A stretch of 64,000 bases of DNA from Candidatus Binatia bacterium (GCA_023150935.1 JAKLJW010000017.1:36700-100699), one strand, 5' to 3'. Shown: positions 7,975 to 17,719, counted from the stretch's first letter. Notes: a model not told the origin generated them from the sequence alone. Numbers and translations: made by a program.

Positions 7975-8712
7975 TCAGCCCTCTCGCGGCGCTCCGCTCG
8001 ACCCGGCGTGAATCATCTCCCGGTAGCGGTCCGCAAACGCCCGGCCCGCCTCGCCGGCGAGCGCGCCGGTCCAGACCAGTGCGCCGCGGCGCAGGACGAT
8101 CGCCCGGGTCGAGAACTCGGGGGCACGCGCGACATCGTGGGTCGCCATCACGATCGTGGCACCCCGCCCCCGCGCCTGCGCCAACTGCGCGGCGAGCATC
8201 GCCGTGGCATCGACGTCGAGACCGGCGAACGGCTCGTCGAGCAGCAGCAGGTCGGGGTCGTGCAACAGGGCGCGAGCCACGCCACAGCGCTGTTCGAGAC
8301 CACGCGACAGAGTGCGCACCGGCCGGTGCGCCCAGCCGCGCACCCCGACGGTATCGAGCAGGGCACGCACGCGCGCCGGCGCATCGCGCACCCCGTACAT
8401 GCGGGCGTAGAATTCAAGGTTCTCCGTCGGCGTGAGGTCGGGGTAGAGGAAGCTGCGGTGCGACAACACGCCCGTGCGCCGCCGCGCCCCCATGGCGCCG
8501 CTCCCGGCCGGCTCGCCGAACAGCTCCAAGACTCCGGTAGTCGGCCGCAGCAGCGTCGCCAGCAACCGCAGCAGCGTCGTCTTGCCGGCACCGTTGGGGC
8601 CGAATACAGCAACCGACTCACCCGCCTGCACCTCGAAGTCGATGCCGGCCAGAGCCGTCACGCCGGCAAATCGCCGGCCCAGTCCTCGCGCGGCAATCAC
8701 CGGCCCGGCCAT
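7975..8712 (-). CDS. ccmA: cytochrome c maturation ABC ATPase CcmA
   Basis: 245 residues, one ABC domain: Walker A GPNGAGKTT (about 39-47), a signature reading LSRGLEQRCGVARAL (LSRGxxQR replaces LSGGQ, common in CcmA), Walker B LLLLDEPFAGLD and the switch His in MATHDV. It powers the CcmAB complex. It is the first gene of the ccmABCD-lpxA run. The 115-bp gap to the divergent glyoxalase gene must hold both promoters. Confidence 0.94.
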   Translation of the reverse strand: MAGPVIAARGLGRRFAGVTALAGIDFEVQAGESVAVFGPNGAGKTTLLRLLATLLRPTTGVLELFGEPAGSGAMGARRRTGVLSHRSFLYPDLTPTENLEFYARMYGVRDAPARVRALLDTVGVRGWAHRPVRTLSRGLEQRCGVARALLHDPDLLLLDEPFAGLDVDATAMLAAQLAQARGRGATIVMATHDVARAPEFSTRAIVLRRGALVWTGALAGEAGRAFADRYREMIHAGSSGAPREG

Positions 8713-8827
8713 AAGGGCCGGATATCGAAAGGCCGGGAAAAAGGGAAGCTGCTGGCGTCAACTCCGGTGTAGGTATAGAAGAAACGGCATCCGCTACCTG
8801 CCTGCATCGGGAGGTGCCACGACGGAC

Positions 8828-9601
8828 ATGGAAGTGATCGTCATCCCGCAACTTGCCGACAACTACGCTTATCTCGTAGTCGATCCGGCCACCCGGGCCG
8901 CCGCGGTGGTCGACTGCGCCGAGGCACAATCCGTGGCGGCGGCGCTCCGTACCCACAAGGTCGATCTCGTTGCCATCCTGCCGACCCACCACCACTACGA
9001 TCACGTCGGCGGCCACGAAGACCTGCTGCGGCAATTCCGTGTCGAGGTGTACGGGTTCAAGGGCGACGGACACCGGATCCCGGGGTGCACCCGAGAAGTT
9101 GGCGACGGCGAGACCATAGGAGTGGGTAACCTGGCCGCGCAGGTCCTGTACATCCCCGCTCACACCAGCAGCCACGTCGCCTACTACTTCCCGGCCGAGG
9201 CGGCAGTGTTCACCGGCGACACCCTGTTCGCCGGCGGTTGCGGGCGCCTGTTCGAGGGCGAACCAGCCATGATGATCCGTTCCCTTTCCAAACTCATGGC
9301 CCTGCCCGACGATACCGCCGTGTACTTCGGTCACGAATACACGGAGAAGAACCTGCGCTTTGCGCTGACCCTCGAGCCCGGCAACGAGGCCCTGCGCGCC
9401 AGGCATGCCTGGGCGTGCGAGCAGCAAGCCCTGCACCACCCGACGACACCGACGACCATCGGAGCGGAGAAAGCCACCAACCCGTTTCTTCGCTGGACGA
9501 GCCCCGAGCTGCGGCAGCACATCGCCGACCGTTTCCCCGGCCTCGCCCTCGACGACGTCACGGTTTTCGCACAGACCCGCGCCCTCAAGGACGCGTTCTA
9601 G
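8828..9601 (+). CDS. gloB: hydroxyacylglutathione hydrolase (glyoxalase II)
   Basis: 257 residues, the normal GloB length. A metallo-beta-lactamase domain carries THHHYDH (about 56-62), the metal Asp in FTGDTLFAGGCGR and FGHEYT. The C-terminal helical HAGH substrate domain has NPFLRW. It hydrolyses S-D-lactoylglutathione to D-lactate and glutathione. It is divergent from ccmA. No glyoxalase I gene is in the window. Confidence 0.93.
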   Translation: MEVIVIPQLADNYAYLVVDPATRAAAVVDCAEAQSVAAALRTHKVDLVAILPTHHHYDHVGGHEDLLRQFRVEVYGFKGDGHRIPGCTREVGDGETIGVGNLAAQVLYIPAHTSSHVAYYFPAEAAVFTGDTLFAGGCGRLFEGEPAMMIRSLSKLMALPDDTAVYFGHEYTEKNLRFALTLEPGNEALRARHAWACEQQALHHPTTPTTIGAEKATNPFLRWTSPELRQHIADRFPGLALDDVTVFAQTRALKDAF

Positions 9602-9640
9602 AGCCGTCTCCCGGTCGGCCACTCCATCCGCGAGGGAATC

Positions 9641-10561
9641 ATGACCAAGGGCCTCCGTCACTTCGACGAACTCGAAGCCGCCATCGACAGAGTGGCGGCG
9701 AGCTACAACGGCCAGCACGAGATCGACAGCCTGCAAAGTGCGGCGTTACCGAACCGTCGCGCCGTCATTGAAGCGCTCGACCACCTGAAGCCGGCGATCT
9801 ACCTCGGCTTCTACGCGACGCGCCCGCTGGCACGCGGCAATCTGCGCTATGCCCTGAGCGAGCATCTCTACCCGGCGCACGAGATCCTCACCGAGCAGAT
9901 CGGACGTGCCGTGCGCTTCGAGGCGATGACCGGACGGGCAGAAGTGGTCCGGGAGCCCGACTGGAGCGAAGGTGTTGTCCTGCGCCTGTTCGACCGTCTG
10001 CCGGCGTTGCGCGACCTGCTCGACCGTGACGTGCGGGCGGCTTACGACGGCGATCCGGCCGCCAAGAGCGTCGAGGAGGTGATCTTCAGCTACCCGGCCA
10101 TCGAGGCAATCACGACCTACCGGATCGCCCACGAGCTCGGCAAGGAACACGTCCCGATGATTCCGCGGATCATGACCGAGAACGCGCATAGCCGCACGGG
10201 CATCGACATCCATCCCGGCGCCACCATCGGCCACAGTTTCTTCATCGATCACGGTACCGGCGTCGTCATCGGCGAAACCTCGGTCATTGGCAACAACGTC
10301 AAGCTCTATCAGGGCGTTACCCTCGGGGCTCTGAGCTTCCAGCGCGACGCCGACGGCGCGCTCATTCGCCATCGGAAGCGTCATCCGACGATTGAGGACG
10401 ACGTCACCATCTACTCGGGGGCCACGATTCTGGGTGGCGACACGGTCATCGGTGCCGGGTCCGTAATCGGCGGCAACGTCTGGCTGGTCGGTTCCGTGCC
10501 GCCGCACAGCAAAGTCACCTTCGATTCCAACGCCCGCATCCGCAGCCAGGGTGCGCGCTGA
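9641..10561 (+). CDS. cysE: serine O-acetyltransferase
   Basis: 306 residues, with an N-terminal helical domain (1-165) and a left-handed beta-helix. Visible motifs: GIDIHPGATIG, FFIDHGTGVVIGET (catalytic Asp-His), NVKLYQGVTLGALSF, HPTIEDDVTIYSGATILGG and VIGGNVWL. It acetylates L-serine to O-acetylserine for cysteine synthesis. The protein is longer at the N terminus than enterobacterial CysE and resembles the EpsC/SrpH-type long enzymes. It follows gloB by 39 bases on the same strand and may be co-transcribed. Confidence 0.9.
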   Translation: MTKGLRHFDELEAAIDRVAASYNGQHEIDSLQSAALPNRRAVIEALDHLKPAIYLGFYATRPLARGNLRYALSEHLYPAHEILTEQIGRAVRFEAMTGRAEVVREPDWSEGVVLRLFDRLPALRDLLDRDVRAAYDGDPAAKSVEEVIFSYPAIEAITTYRIAHELGKEHVPMIPRIMTENAHSRTGIDIHPGATIGHSFFIDHGTGVVIGETSVIGNNVKLYQGVTLGALSFQRDADGALIRHRKRHPTIEDDVTIYSGATILGGDTVIGAGSVIGGNVWLVGSVPPHSKVTFDSNARIRSQGAR

Positions 10562-10633
10562 AGCGCAATAATTGCGTGACAAACGCCCGGCGCTTGCATA
10601 CTTGTGTAAGGTCCGAGACCCTCGAATCGCCGT

Positions 10634-13600
10634 ATGCTTTCCCGCGCCAGAACCGCTTTCGCCTCGATCGCCGTAGCTGCCCTCGCCGCCGGAGTCCCGG
10701 TCCGTGCCGGCGCCCTGACTGCGTGTACGGCAGCAGACATCGTCGCGCAGGACGCGGCCAACTGCCCGCCGGGTCCGGGAAGCTGCACCATCAAGAAGAG
10801 CTTCGACATTCCTACCGGCTGCGTCCTCGACTTCGGCAACCGGAATGTCACGGTTGCCAACCTCGCCACCCTGGATATCAAGTCGGGAACCGTCAGCATC
10901 AAGGCCGGTGAGTTCACGGTCGCCGCAGGCGGTTCGGTCGAGGGCAGGGGGACCGGAACGACATCGCCAGGCGATACCGGCGGAACCCTGACCATTACGG
11001 CAACTGGCTCCGTCGCCGTGCAAAGGGCATCGAGTGCAGGCCGGATAGACGTTTCCGGAACGCAAACGAGCGGTAGCGTCACGATCAACGCCGATGGCAA
11101 CGTCACCATCAACGGCCGCGTCATCGCCGAAAGCCTGACGGCCGCCGAGGGCGGCTTGATCGATATCACCGCCGGGGGAGACATCGTCAGTACCGCCGCG
11201 AGCAGGTTGTCGGTGGCCGGCAGCGGCGGGGGCAGCGGCGGGTCAGTGTACATCACCGCCGGCGGAAAGGCCGACCTCGGCGGGCCCATAGATCTCACCG
11301 GCTACGATGGTGGCGGACTCGACATCGTCGCCGATGCGCATGCGATCATCGGCGACGTCGAGGCGAAGGGCACCGGCTGGGGCTCCGGCATCAACATGGA
11401 AGAGGGTGCCGGCGGGACCGTCGATGCCGTTGCCGGCACGTACCTCAGGGTCGATGGCGTTATCCGCGCAGCCGGCTCCAACGGCGGCGCGGGGGGAGCC
11501 GTCGCCCTGACGGCAGATCGCGGCGACATAACGATCAACGCTCACCTCCTCGCCGAAGCTGGCCTACCGGAACCGACCGACTCGGGCGCCGACGGCGGCG
11601 AAGTCGCACTCGACGCGGCAGGCTCGGTAATCGTAACGAGCACCGGCAGAGTGTCCGCGCGCAGCGACGGCAACCTGGGGGATGGCGGCGAGATATACGT
11701 GGAAGCAGACCTGTCGCTCACCGTCGGTGGACTCATCGACGCATCCGGCGGCCTCGGTGGCGGCACCATAGACATCTACGCGACAGGCGGCATCACCACG
11801 ACTGCGACCATCGACGCCAGCGGCCGAAATACCGGCAGCGCCGGCGGCTGGGTGACGCTGGCCGCAGCGGATACAGGTCTCGGGCCGGCGATTATCGGTG
11901 GACTCGTAACCGTAGGCGGCGGCGCTTGTTCGACCGAGAACGGCTGCGGCACCGCGGGCGCGGCCTATGTCGAAGGTTGCGATATCGTCGTTCAGAGTAC
12001 CGGCAGTATCGACGCCCGCGCGGCTGACGGCGACGGTGGCATCTACCTGAGCGCTAACGAGCAGATTGATGTCGCCGGCTCCCTGCAGGCAACGGCAGCC
12101 AACAGCCCCAACCTGGACGGCAAGATCGAGTTCGAGTTCCCGAGCCGGAAATCGCCGATCATCGCCCCTGGCAAGGTCAACCCGGCGCCAGATCTCGTCG
12201 CGCGTGCCACATGCACGGCGCCGGGTACTCCGTTACTGTGCCTCGACCCCTGCCCGACCTGTGGAAACGGGGTCGTCGAATACCCTGAGACGTGCGACAA
12301 CGACCCGGTTAGCTGCGACGGCTGCTCAAGGTACTGCAGTTACGAGAACTGTGACGACTCGGATCATTGCACGGTCGACTCGTGCGATCTGCTACTCGGA
12401 TGCCATCACATCCGGCAGCTTGGCTGTAACACTGCCACTCCCACCGTGACACCGACGTCCACCCCGACACCGACACGGACGCAAACCCCCTCGCTTACCC
12501 CCACACCACCCCCTTCGCCGTCCCCGACCATCACGGCAACCGACACGCCGGTTCCGACGGGGACCCCGACGGCCCCACCGACGTTGACCGCGACCCTAAC
12601 GGCAACGCCGACAGCAACCGAACCTCAGCCTCCCACGCCCACCTCGACGCCCACGCCGACGCCCGCCCCTTCGTCTACCCCGACACCGGCGCCGGGAACC
12701 TTTTCGCTCGACGGCGTCGTCCGTTACAACGCCAGCAGTCGCCCCGTCCCGGGTGCGTCCGTCAGCATTACCGGCACCCTCTCCGGGGCAACCGACACCA
12801 ACTCGACCGGCGCCTTCGGTTTTACGTCCGTACCGCCCGGCACCGTTCAGATGGAGCCCCACAAGCTCGGCGATCAGCGCAACGGCATCAGTGCGCTGGA
12901 CGCGTCGTACGTGCTGCAACGAGTCGTCGGTTCTCGCACATTCACGACCGAACAGACCGTAGCCTGCGACGTCACCGGCAACGGCTCGGTCAGCGCCCTG
13001 GACGCATCGCGCATCCTCCAGTACGTAGTGGGCCTGATCTCGCGCTTCGATGTTGCCAACAACTGCGCCTCGGACTGGGTTTTCTTCCCGAATCCGGCGC
13101 CCGAAGCGAATCAGTCGGTGAGCGCTGCGATCATCTCGCCCGGAACCTGCCAGCGCAGCCGTATCGTTTTCGATCCGCTCGCCACAAGCGCCGGTGGGCA
13201 GGATTTCGTCGCGGCACTGTTCGGCGACTGCACGATGAACTGGCAGCCCCCTGCGGGCGCCAGCAGCGGCGGTGCCGGTGAAGTTGCAGCGGATTCGGTC
13301 AGCGTCGGCTCGCCACAGCAGGGCCGAGGACGGGAGCTGCGGGTGCCCGTCGTGCTACGCCACGGACTCAGCTTCAAGGGCCTCGATCTGACCCTGAGCT
13401 ACGATTCGACGGCATTGCGCGTCCTCGGCGTACACGCCACGGGCAGCGCCCGCCATGCACTGCTTGCCGTCAACTCGCAGGAAGCCGGAGTCATCCGTAT
13501 AGCCATCGCCAGCGCGGAACCGGTATTGAGCGGCGGCCGGCCGATGCTCGCGTTGCGATTCGAGGGACGCGACCCCTACGCCGCGCGCCGACGCGTGCGC

Positions 13601-13642
13601 CTGCTCGGCACTCGCCTCGACGAAGGCCGCCCTGGGCGCTGA
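10634..13642 (+). CDS. large secreted protein: beta-helix-like repeats, Cys-rich module, Thr/Pro linker, dockerin-like repeats, cohesin-like end
   Basis: 1002 residues. A signal peptide (1-29, ending VPVRAGA) is followed by long Gly/Ala/Asp/Thr-rich imperfect repeats (about 60-500, such as GSVTINADGNVTINGRV and GGLIDITAGGDIVS) typical of beta-helix adhesins. Next is a disulfide-rich module (about 536-600) of the Myxo type: CGNGVVEYPETCDND, CDGCSRYC, then C..C..H. A Thr/Pro linker (about 600-689), a carboxypeptidase-regulatory-like fold (about 690-735) and two dockerin-like repeats follow (NGISALDASYVLQRVVG and DVTGNGSVSALDASRILQYV; the first calcium loop is degenerate). The C-terminal 120 residues resemble a cohesin fold (VPVVLRHGLSFKGLDLTLSY). 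A surface adhesion or scaffold role is inferred. No membrane anchor or sorting tail is evident at its end. Confidence 0.8.
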   Translation: MLSRARTAFASIAVAALAAGVPVRAGALTACTAADIVAQDAANCPPGPGSCTIKKSFDIPTGCVLDFGNRNVTVANLATLDIKSGTVSIKAGEFTVAAGGSVEGRGTGTTSPGDTGGTLTITATGSVAVQRASSAGRIDVSGTQTSGSVTINADGNVTINGRVIAESLTAAEGGLIDITAGGDIVSTAASRLSVAGSGGGSGGSVYITAGGKADLGGPIDLTGYDGGGLDIVADAHAIIGDVEAKGTGWGSGINMEEGAGGTVDAVAGTYLRVDGVIRAAGSNGGAGGAVALTADRGDITINAHLLAEAGLPEPTDSGADGGEVALDAAGSVIVTSTGRVSARSDGNLGDGGEIYVEADLSLTVGGLIDASGGLGGGTIDIYATGGITTTATIDASGRNTGSAGGWVTLAAADTGLGPAIIGGLVTVGGGACSTENGCGTAGAAYVEGCDIVVQSTGSIDARAADGDGGIYLSANEQIDVAGSLQATAANSPNLDGKIEFEFPSRKSPIIAPGKVNPAPDLVARATCTAPGTPLLCLDPCPTCGNGVVEYPETCDNDPVSCDGCSRYCSYENCDDSDHCTVDSCDLLLGCHHIRQLGCNTATPTVTPTSTPTPTRTQTPSLTPTPPPSPSPTITATDTPVPTGTPTAPPTLTATLTATPTATEPQPPTPTSTPTPTPAPSSTPTPAPGTFSLDGVVRYNASSRPVPGASVSITGTLSGATDTNSTGAFGFTSVPPGTVQMEPHKLGDQRNGISALDASYVLQRVVGSRTFTTEQTVACDVTGNGSVSALDASRILQYVVGLISRFDVANNCASDWVFFPNPAPEANQSVSAAIISPGTCQRSRIVFDPLATSAGGQDFVAALFGDCTMNWQPPAGASSGGAGEVAADSVSVGSPQQGRGRELRVPVVLRHGLSFKGLDLTLSYDSTALRVLGVHATGSARHALLAVNSQEAGVIRIAIASAEPVLSGGRPMLALRFEGRDPYAARRRVRLLGTRLDEGRPGR

Positions 13643-13791
13643 CGTAATCACGGGCCGCCGGATTCCCGGAGCCGGAACCCCCGGAGCCGAAATCGCCGTC
13701 CCCGGAACCCGCGGGTGTAACCACGCGCCGGACCCTGACCTCTCGACCCGGAACTTGAGGCCTCCCCCCCACTCTCGGCTACACTGAGGCC

Positions 13792-14160
13792 ATGGATCGC
13801 GCCCGGTTCGAAGCTCTGGTGCAGGAGGCGATCGACGCGCTACCTGAGGAATTCGCGCGCGAACTCGATAATGTTGCCATCGTTATCGAGGACGAGCCTG
13901 ACGCGGAGGTCTTGCGCTCGGTCGGCCTCGACCCGCACGTCGACACCCTGTTTGGGCTCTACCAGGGGATCCCCCTACCCGAGCGCGGCATTTCGTACAG
14001 CGGTGCACTCCCCGACAAGATCAGTATCTACTACCGCCCGTTGCGGACAGCATGCCTGACCCCTGACCAGCTCCGCCGCGAGATCCGGACGACGTTGATT
14101 CACGAAATCGGGCACTACTTCGGCATGGACGACGACGAGATCGAGCGCCTGGGGTATTGA
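13792..14160 (+). CDS. small zincin-type metallopeptidase family protein (DUF1025-like)
   Basis: 122 residues; no signal peptide. A helical N terminus (FEALVQEAIDALPEEF) is followed by DNVAIVIEDEPD and, near the C terminus, TTLIHEIGHYFGMDDDEIERLGY. The HExxH zinc motif followed by GMDDDEIERLGY identifies the minimal zincin family often annotated 'metallopeptidase family protein'. Cytosolic; true peptidase activity is unproven for the family. It converges on the NtrC-type regulator gene. Confidence 0.85.
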   Translation: MDRARFEALVQEAIDALPEEFARELDNVAIVIEDEPDAEVLRSVGLDPHVDTLFGLYQGIPLPERGISYSGALPDKISIYYRPLRTACLTPDQLRREIRTTLIHEIGHYFGMDDDEIERLGY

Positions 14161-14211
14161 CGGGACGTCGGCCAGCTCGCAGCTCACGGCACACCACGAA
14201 CCACAACTGCC

Positions 14212-15573
14212 TCAGGTCGTCAGCCCGTACTTCTCCATCTTGCGATACAACCGCTGGCGGTCGATGCGGAGCAGGCGCGCCGCCTCGTTCTTGTTGCCAC
14301 CGCTCCGTTCCAGGGCAGCAACGATATTGTCCCGTTCCAACTGCTCGAGCGGTACCGGCTCACGAATCGTCTCCCCGGATGTCGCGGCCTCCCCCCCACG
14401 CACGATCGCGGGGGGGAGATCCGCGAGCGTGATCTCGGGCTCGGCAGACAGCGCAAAGGCACGTTCGATGGCGTTCTGCAGCTCCCGGATGTTCCCGGGC
14501 CAGTAGTAGTCGACCAGCCTGGCCATGGCCGGAGCGGTGACGTGTTTGGCGCCGACTCCATAAACGCGGCTGAACTCCGCAATGAAGTGCTCTACCAGCA
14601 GCGGGATGTCTTCGCGTCGCTGGCGCAAAGGCGGAAGGTGAATCGGCACGACGTTCAGTCGGTAAAAAAGGTCGCTGCGGAATCGCCCCTCCCGAACCGC
14701 CTCCTCGACATTGCGGTTAGTCGCCGCGACGATACGAACATCGACCTGGACCGGTCTTGTCGACCCCAGGGGCGTCACCTCCTTCTCCTGAATGGCCCGC
14801 AGGAACTTGACCTGCAGCGGCAACGGGATCTCCGAGATCTCGTCGAGAAAGAGCGTCCCACCCTGAGCCGCCTGGAAGACCCCGGCGTGGTCATCGACGG
14901 CGCCGGTGAAGGCTCCCCTGCGGTGTCCGAACAGTTGACTCTCGAGCAGCGTCTCCGACAGGGCCCCGCAATTGATGGCGAGAAACGGGCGCTCCGCAAG
15001 CGGACCGTTGTTGTGAATCGTGCGCGCCACCAGCTCTTTGCCGGTGCCGTGCTCGCCCGTGATCAACACGTTGCTCTTGTTCTGCGCTACGGCATCGATG
15101 ACACCGTAAATCTGTCGCATGCTAGAACTATTACCGATGATCTCCCCGAACCGGCCGATCGTGATGAGCTGTCGCTGCAGCGTGCTCACTTCCGCCCGCA
15201 GGCGCCGCAGCTCGAGAAGCCGCCCGGCGACCAGCAGCAACTCGTCCGGGTTGCACGGCTTGATCAGGTAGTCGCCTGCCCCGAGCTTCATCGCCTCGAC
15301 CGCCGATTGGATCGTCCCGTGCCCGGTGAGCACGATCGTGGCCGCCTCGATGCCGCGGGCATGCATCTCCCGCAGGAGCTGCATTCCGTCCATAACCGGC
15401 ATGTTGAGATCGGTGACGACGAGGTCGTAAGTCTGGACTTCGAGCAGCCGCAACGCTTCCTCGCCCGTGGACGCCGCGTCCACCTGATGCCCCTTGCGCG
15501 ACAGGATCTTGGCCAACGTGCGCACCATGTTGGCCTCGTCCTCGACGAGCAACGTCCGCAACGGCGGGCTCAT
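14212..15573 (-). CDS. NtrC-family sigma-54-dependent response regulator
   Basis: 453 residues. A receiver domain (1-120) has the acidic pair ED at 11-12, phospho-acceptor Asp55 in VVTDLNMPVMDG, Thr in VLTGHG and Lys in YLIKPC. The AAA+ domain (about 140-375) has Walker A GEHGTGKE, RRGAFTGAVDDHAG (the sigma-54 contact loop), Walker B GGTLFLDEI and RFRSDLFYRLNV. The C terminus is a Fis-type helix-turn-helix (GGNKNEAARLLRIDRQRLYRK). The ATG at 15573 follows GGGGAG; a GTG at 15609 overlapping the kinase stop (GTGA) is an alternative that would couple translation. It pairs with the upstream kinase. Targets are not visible. Confidence 0.93.
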   Translation of the reverse strand: MSPPLRTLLVEDEANMVRTLAKILSRKGHQVDAASTGEEALRLLEVQTYDLVVTDLNMPVMDGMQLLREMHARGIEAATIVLTGHGTIQSAVEAMKLGAGDYLIKPCNPDELLLVAGRLLELRRLRAEVSTLQRQLITIGRFGEIIGNSSSMRQIYGVIDAVAQNKSNVLITGEHGTGKELVARTIHNNGPLAERPFLAINCGALSETLLESQLFGHRRGAFTGAVDDHAGVFQAAQGGTLFLDEISEIPLPLQVKFLRAIQEKEVTPLGSTRPVQVDVRIVAATNRNVEEAVREGRFRSDLFYRLNVVPIHLPPLRQRREDIPLLVEHFIAEFSRVYGVGAKHVTAPAMARLVDYYWPGNIRELQNAIERAFALSAEPEITLADLPPAIVRGGEAATSGETIREPVPLEQLERDNIVAALERSGGNKNEAARLLRIDRQRLYRKMEKYGLTT

Positions 15574-15605
15574 CGTGCTCCCCTGCCCTACTCCGCCACC
15601 GGGAC

Positions 15606-17192
15606 TCACCTAAAAGACGGCTCCGCGCAGTTGCACGGGAACTCGATGGTGAAGGTGCTGCCGCGGTTTACCTGACTGCGCACCTGAATGTCGCCGTTGT
15701 AGCGCTTGACCACGGAGTGCACGACCGAAAGGCCGAGACCCGTCCCCTGGCCGGGGGCCTTGGTCGTAAAGAACGGATTGAAGATGTCGCGCAGGTGCTC
15801 GACGGGAATGCCGACACCGGTGTCGGAGAACTCGAGCTGCACCCATCCGCCGACCAGCGGTGCGGTGCGCAGGCGCAGCTCGCCGCCGTTCGGCATGGCC
15901 TGCACCGCATTGGTGATCAGGTTCAGGAAGATCTGCCGCAAAGCGTTCTGGTTGGCGCGGCACGTACGCAGCGGCGCGAAGTCGGTGATCACCCGAACGT
16001 CGCTGTTTTGCAGGCTCTTGTTCATCAACTGCAACGTGCGCCGTAGCAGGTCGTTGACGTCGACCTCCTCGAGCTCGGCGCGCGACTCGCGCGAAAACTC
16101 CAGGAGGTTGTTGATGATCTCCTGAACCCGATCCATCTCCTCGGTAGCGATGCGCAGGTCTTCCTTCACGTCGGGGTTGCCGCCGTCGACGATTTCCCCG
16201 AGGTCGTAGAGCGCGTTGGTGATGATACCGAGCGGATTGCGGATCTCATGCGCGATGCCGGCGGCGAGCTGACCGATGGCGGCCATCTTCTCCGACTGAA
16301 TGAGCTGCGTCTCCAGGCGGCGCCGGTCCGAAACATCGACGCAGATCACCTGGAAGAAATGGTTGTGGCCGTATTCGATGAGACCGACGTTGAAGAACAC
16401 CGGCACCAGTTCGCCGTCCGCCCCCCGCAGCAGCAGGTCCTCGCGGCTGGCGTGGCCCCGGGAACGGGCTTCGGCCAGAAGCCGCACGGCCCGCTCGCGC
16501 TGGCCGGACGGTAGGAGTTCGGTCATCTCGACGCCGATCAGGTGCTGTCGTCCGGTCTTCAGAATGCGCTCGGCCACGAGATTGGCGTCCAGGACCACTC
16601 CGGTTTCGTTATCGACCCTGAAGATCGCCGCCGGAGCGTTATCGATCGACTTCCGGTAGCTGGCCTCCTGCTCGCGCAACTCGCGCTCGCGCGCTTCCAC
16701 GAAGAAGTCGGAGATGTGCAGCATGCGCTCCTCGAACTCCTGCTGGAAGAGCGCGTGTAGCGCGTGGAGAATCTCCGGCTGTTCGCGATACTCGGCCTGG
16801 AGATACTCGACGAGGATCTGCCGCATCTTCATCTGGCCGCTGAGAAACCGCGACGGCGGGAACTGCGATATGAAGGCCCGGTGTGCATGGCTGCGCAAAT
16901 ACACGTAAGTCTCCACATCGTCCGGGTTCGCGATATGGCGCACCCAGCGCACCATGGCCTCGCGCATGGCCCCGCGCAAATCCGCCCAGTCCGACGGCGG
17001 TATGCCGAGCGCCGGGCCGATCAGTCCCACCCAGTCGTCAACGGCCCGATCGACACGCGCAGCCAGGAATTCCGCCAGCGCGGCTCGCAACGCTCCCGGC
17101 CGCCGCGGCACGGTGAGCAGACCACAGCCGCGCATGTACCCCTCTATGCGCTTGAGGTGCACGTCCAGCGAAGAATCGTATACGGGGTCCAT
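15606..17192 (-). CDS. PAS-containing sensor histidine kinase, partner of the NtrC-type regulator
   Basis: About 528 residues from the ATG at 17192, where the reading [22 protein letters not shown] begins after a GGAGG; the frame is open to 17312 and a start there cannot be excluded. No membrane segment is obvious. The N-terminal roughly 200 residues form an unrecognised helical domain. A PAS domain follows ([19 protein letters not shown]), then HisKA ([11 protein letters not shown]) and HATPase ([41 protein letters not shown]). It is a cytosolic kinase of the NtrB-like group. Signal unknown. Confidence 0.88.
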   Translation of the reverse strand: MDPVYDSSLDVHLKRIEGYMRGCGLLTVPRRPGALRAALAEFLAARVDRAVDDWVGLIGPALGIPPSDWADLRGAMREAMVRWVRHIANPDDVETYVYLRSHAHRAFISQFPPSRFLSGQMKMRQILVEYLQAEYREQPEILHALHALFQQEFEERMLHISDFFVEARERELREQEASYRKSIDNAPAAIFRVDNETGVVLDANLVAERILKTGRQHLIGVEMTELLPSGQRERAVRLLAEARSRGHASREDLLLRGADGELVPVFFNVGLIEYGHNHFFQVICVDVSDRRRLETQLIQSEKMAAIGQLAAGIAHEIRNPLGIITNALYDLGEIVDGGNPDVKEDLRIATEEMDRVQEIINNLLEFSRESRAELEEVDVNDLLRRTLQLMNKSLQNSDVRVITDFAPLRTCRANQNALRQIFLNLITNAVQAMPNGGELRLRTAPLVGGWVQLEFSDTGVGIPVEHLRDIFNPFFTTKAPGQGTGLGLSVVHSVVKRYNGDIQVRSQVNRGSTFTIEFPCNCAEPSFR

Positions 17193-17344
17193 CTCCTCGA
17201 GGTCCTCCGGCGAACCGTCCGCAAATTCGCTGATATACCTTGCTTGTACCAAGGCCGCCGCCGACACACCAGCCACTCGACGTTCCACGATCCGGCGCTG
17301 GCAGCGGTCCACATGCGTGTAGGCCGTCCCCCCCGCAAAGCTTG

Positions 17345-17362
17345 TCCCGGCGAAAGCCGGGA
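17345..17362. repeat. perfect GNRA hairpin within a REP-like repeat
   Basis: TCCCGGC-GAAA-GCCGGGA forms a 7-bp stem with a GAAA loop. Just downstream are GGGATTCCAG (17365 on) and TGGATTCCAG (about 17391-17400). This resembles the widely scattered 'TGGATTCCCGCTTTCGCGGG'-type intergenic palindromes. It lies between the kinase start and uvrB. Confidence 0.6.
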
Positions 17363-17430
17363 GCGGGATTCCAGAAAACCCCCACCCACCTGGATTCCAG
17401 CTTGCGAGTCTGACGATAAACGGCCAAACA

Positions 17431-17528
17431 CGGCTTCGACAAGCTCAGCCTGAACGCTGGTGCTCGCGCCGAGGGCGCGCGGCGCAGCGGTCGCGCAAAC
17501 CCGGCTTCGACAAGCTCAGCCCGAACGG
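17431..17528. repeat. two direct copies of a CTTCGACAAGCTCAGC-type dispersed element
   Basis: CGGCTTCGACAAGCTCAGC occurs at 17431-17449 and again at 17502-17520, each followed by C[TC]GAACG. This 20-odd-base word is a familiar intergenic repeat in many bacterial genomes. Together with the neighbouring hairpin it makes 17313-17704 a repeat patch without genes, apart from the upstream control region of uvrB. Confidence 0.65.
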
Positions 17529-17707
17529 TGGCGGAATTGATTTCATTGGGTTTCCCCCGCTCACCCCGATTTACTGCCGCCGAATTTCTGCGCGGGGCGC
17601 GCAGAAATCGGCTGGGGAGGGCGAGGCTCCCGCCGAGCCGTCGTCAGACCCTTGCCGCGCCGCCACGGGCCGACCTCTGCCGCGCACCCTGACGGCGGCT
17701 CCGCATG

Positions 17708-17719
17708 TGCTATACAGCA
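17708..17719. promoter_or_regulatory. short dyad directly before the uvrB start
   Basis: TGCT-ATAC-AGCA has 4-bp arms with a 4-bp spacer and ends at the ATG at 17720. It also contains a TATACA word that could serve as a -10 element for a very short leader. It does not match the E. coli CTGT-N8-ACAG LexA box. An operator role is speculative. Confidence 0.25.
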
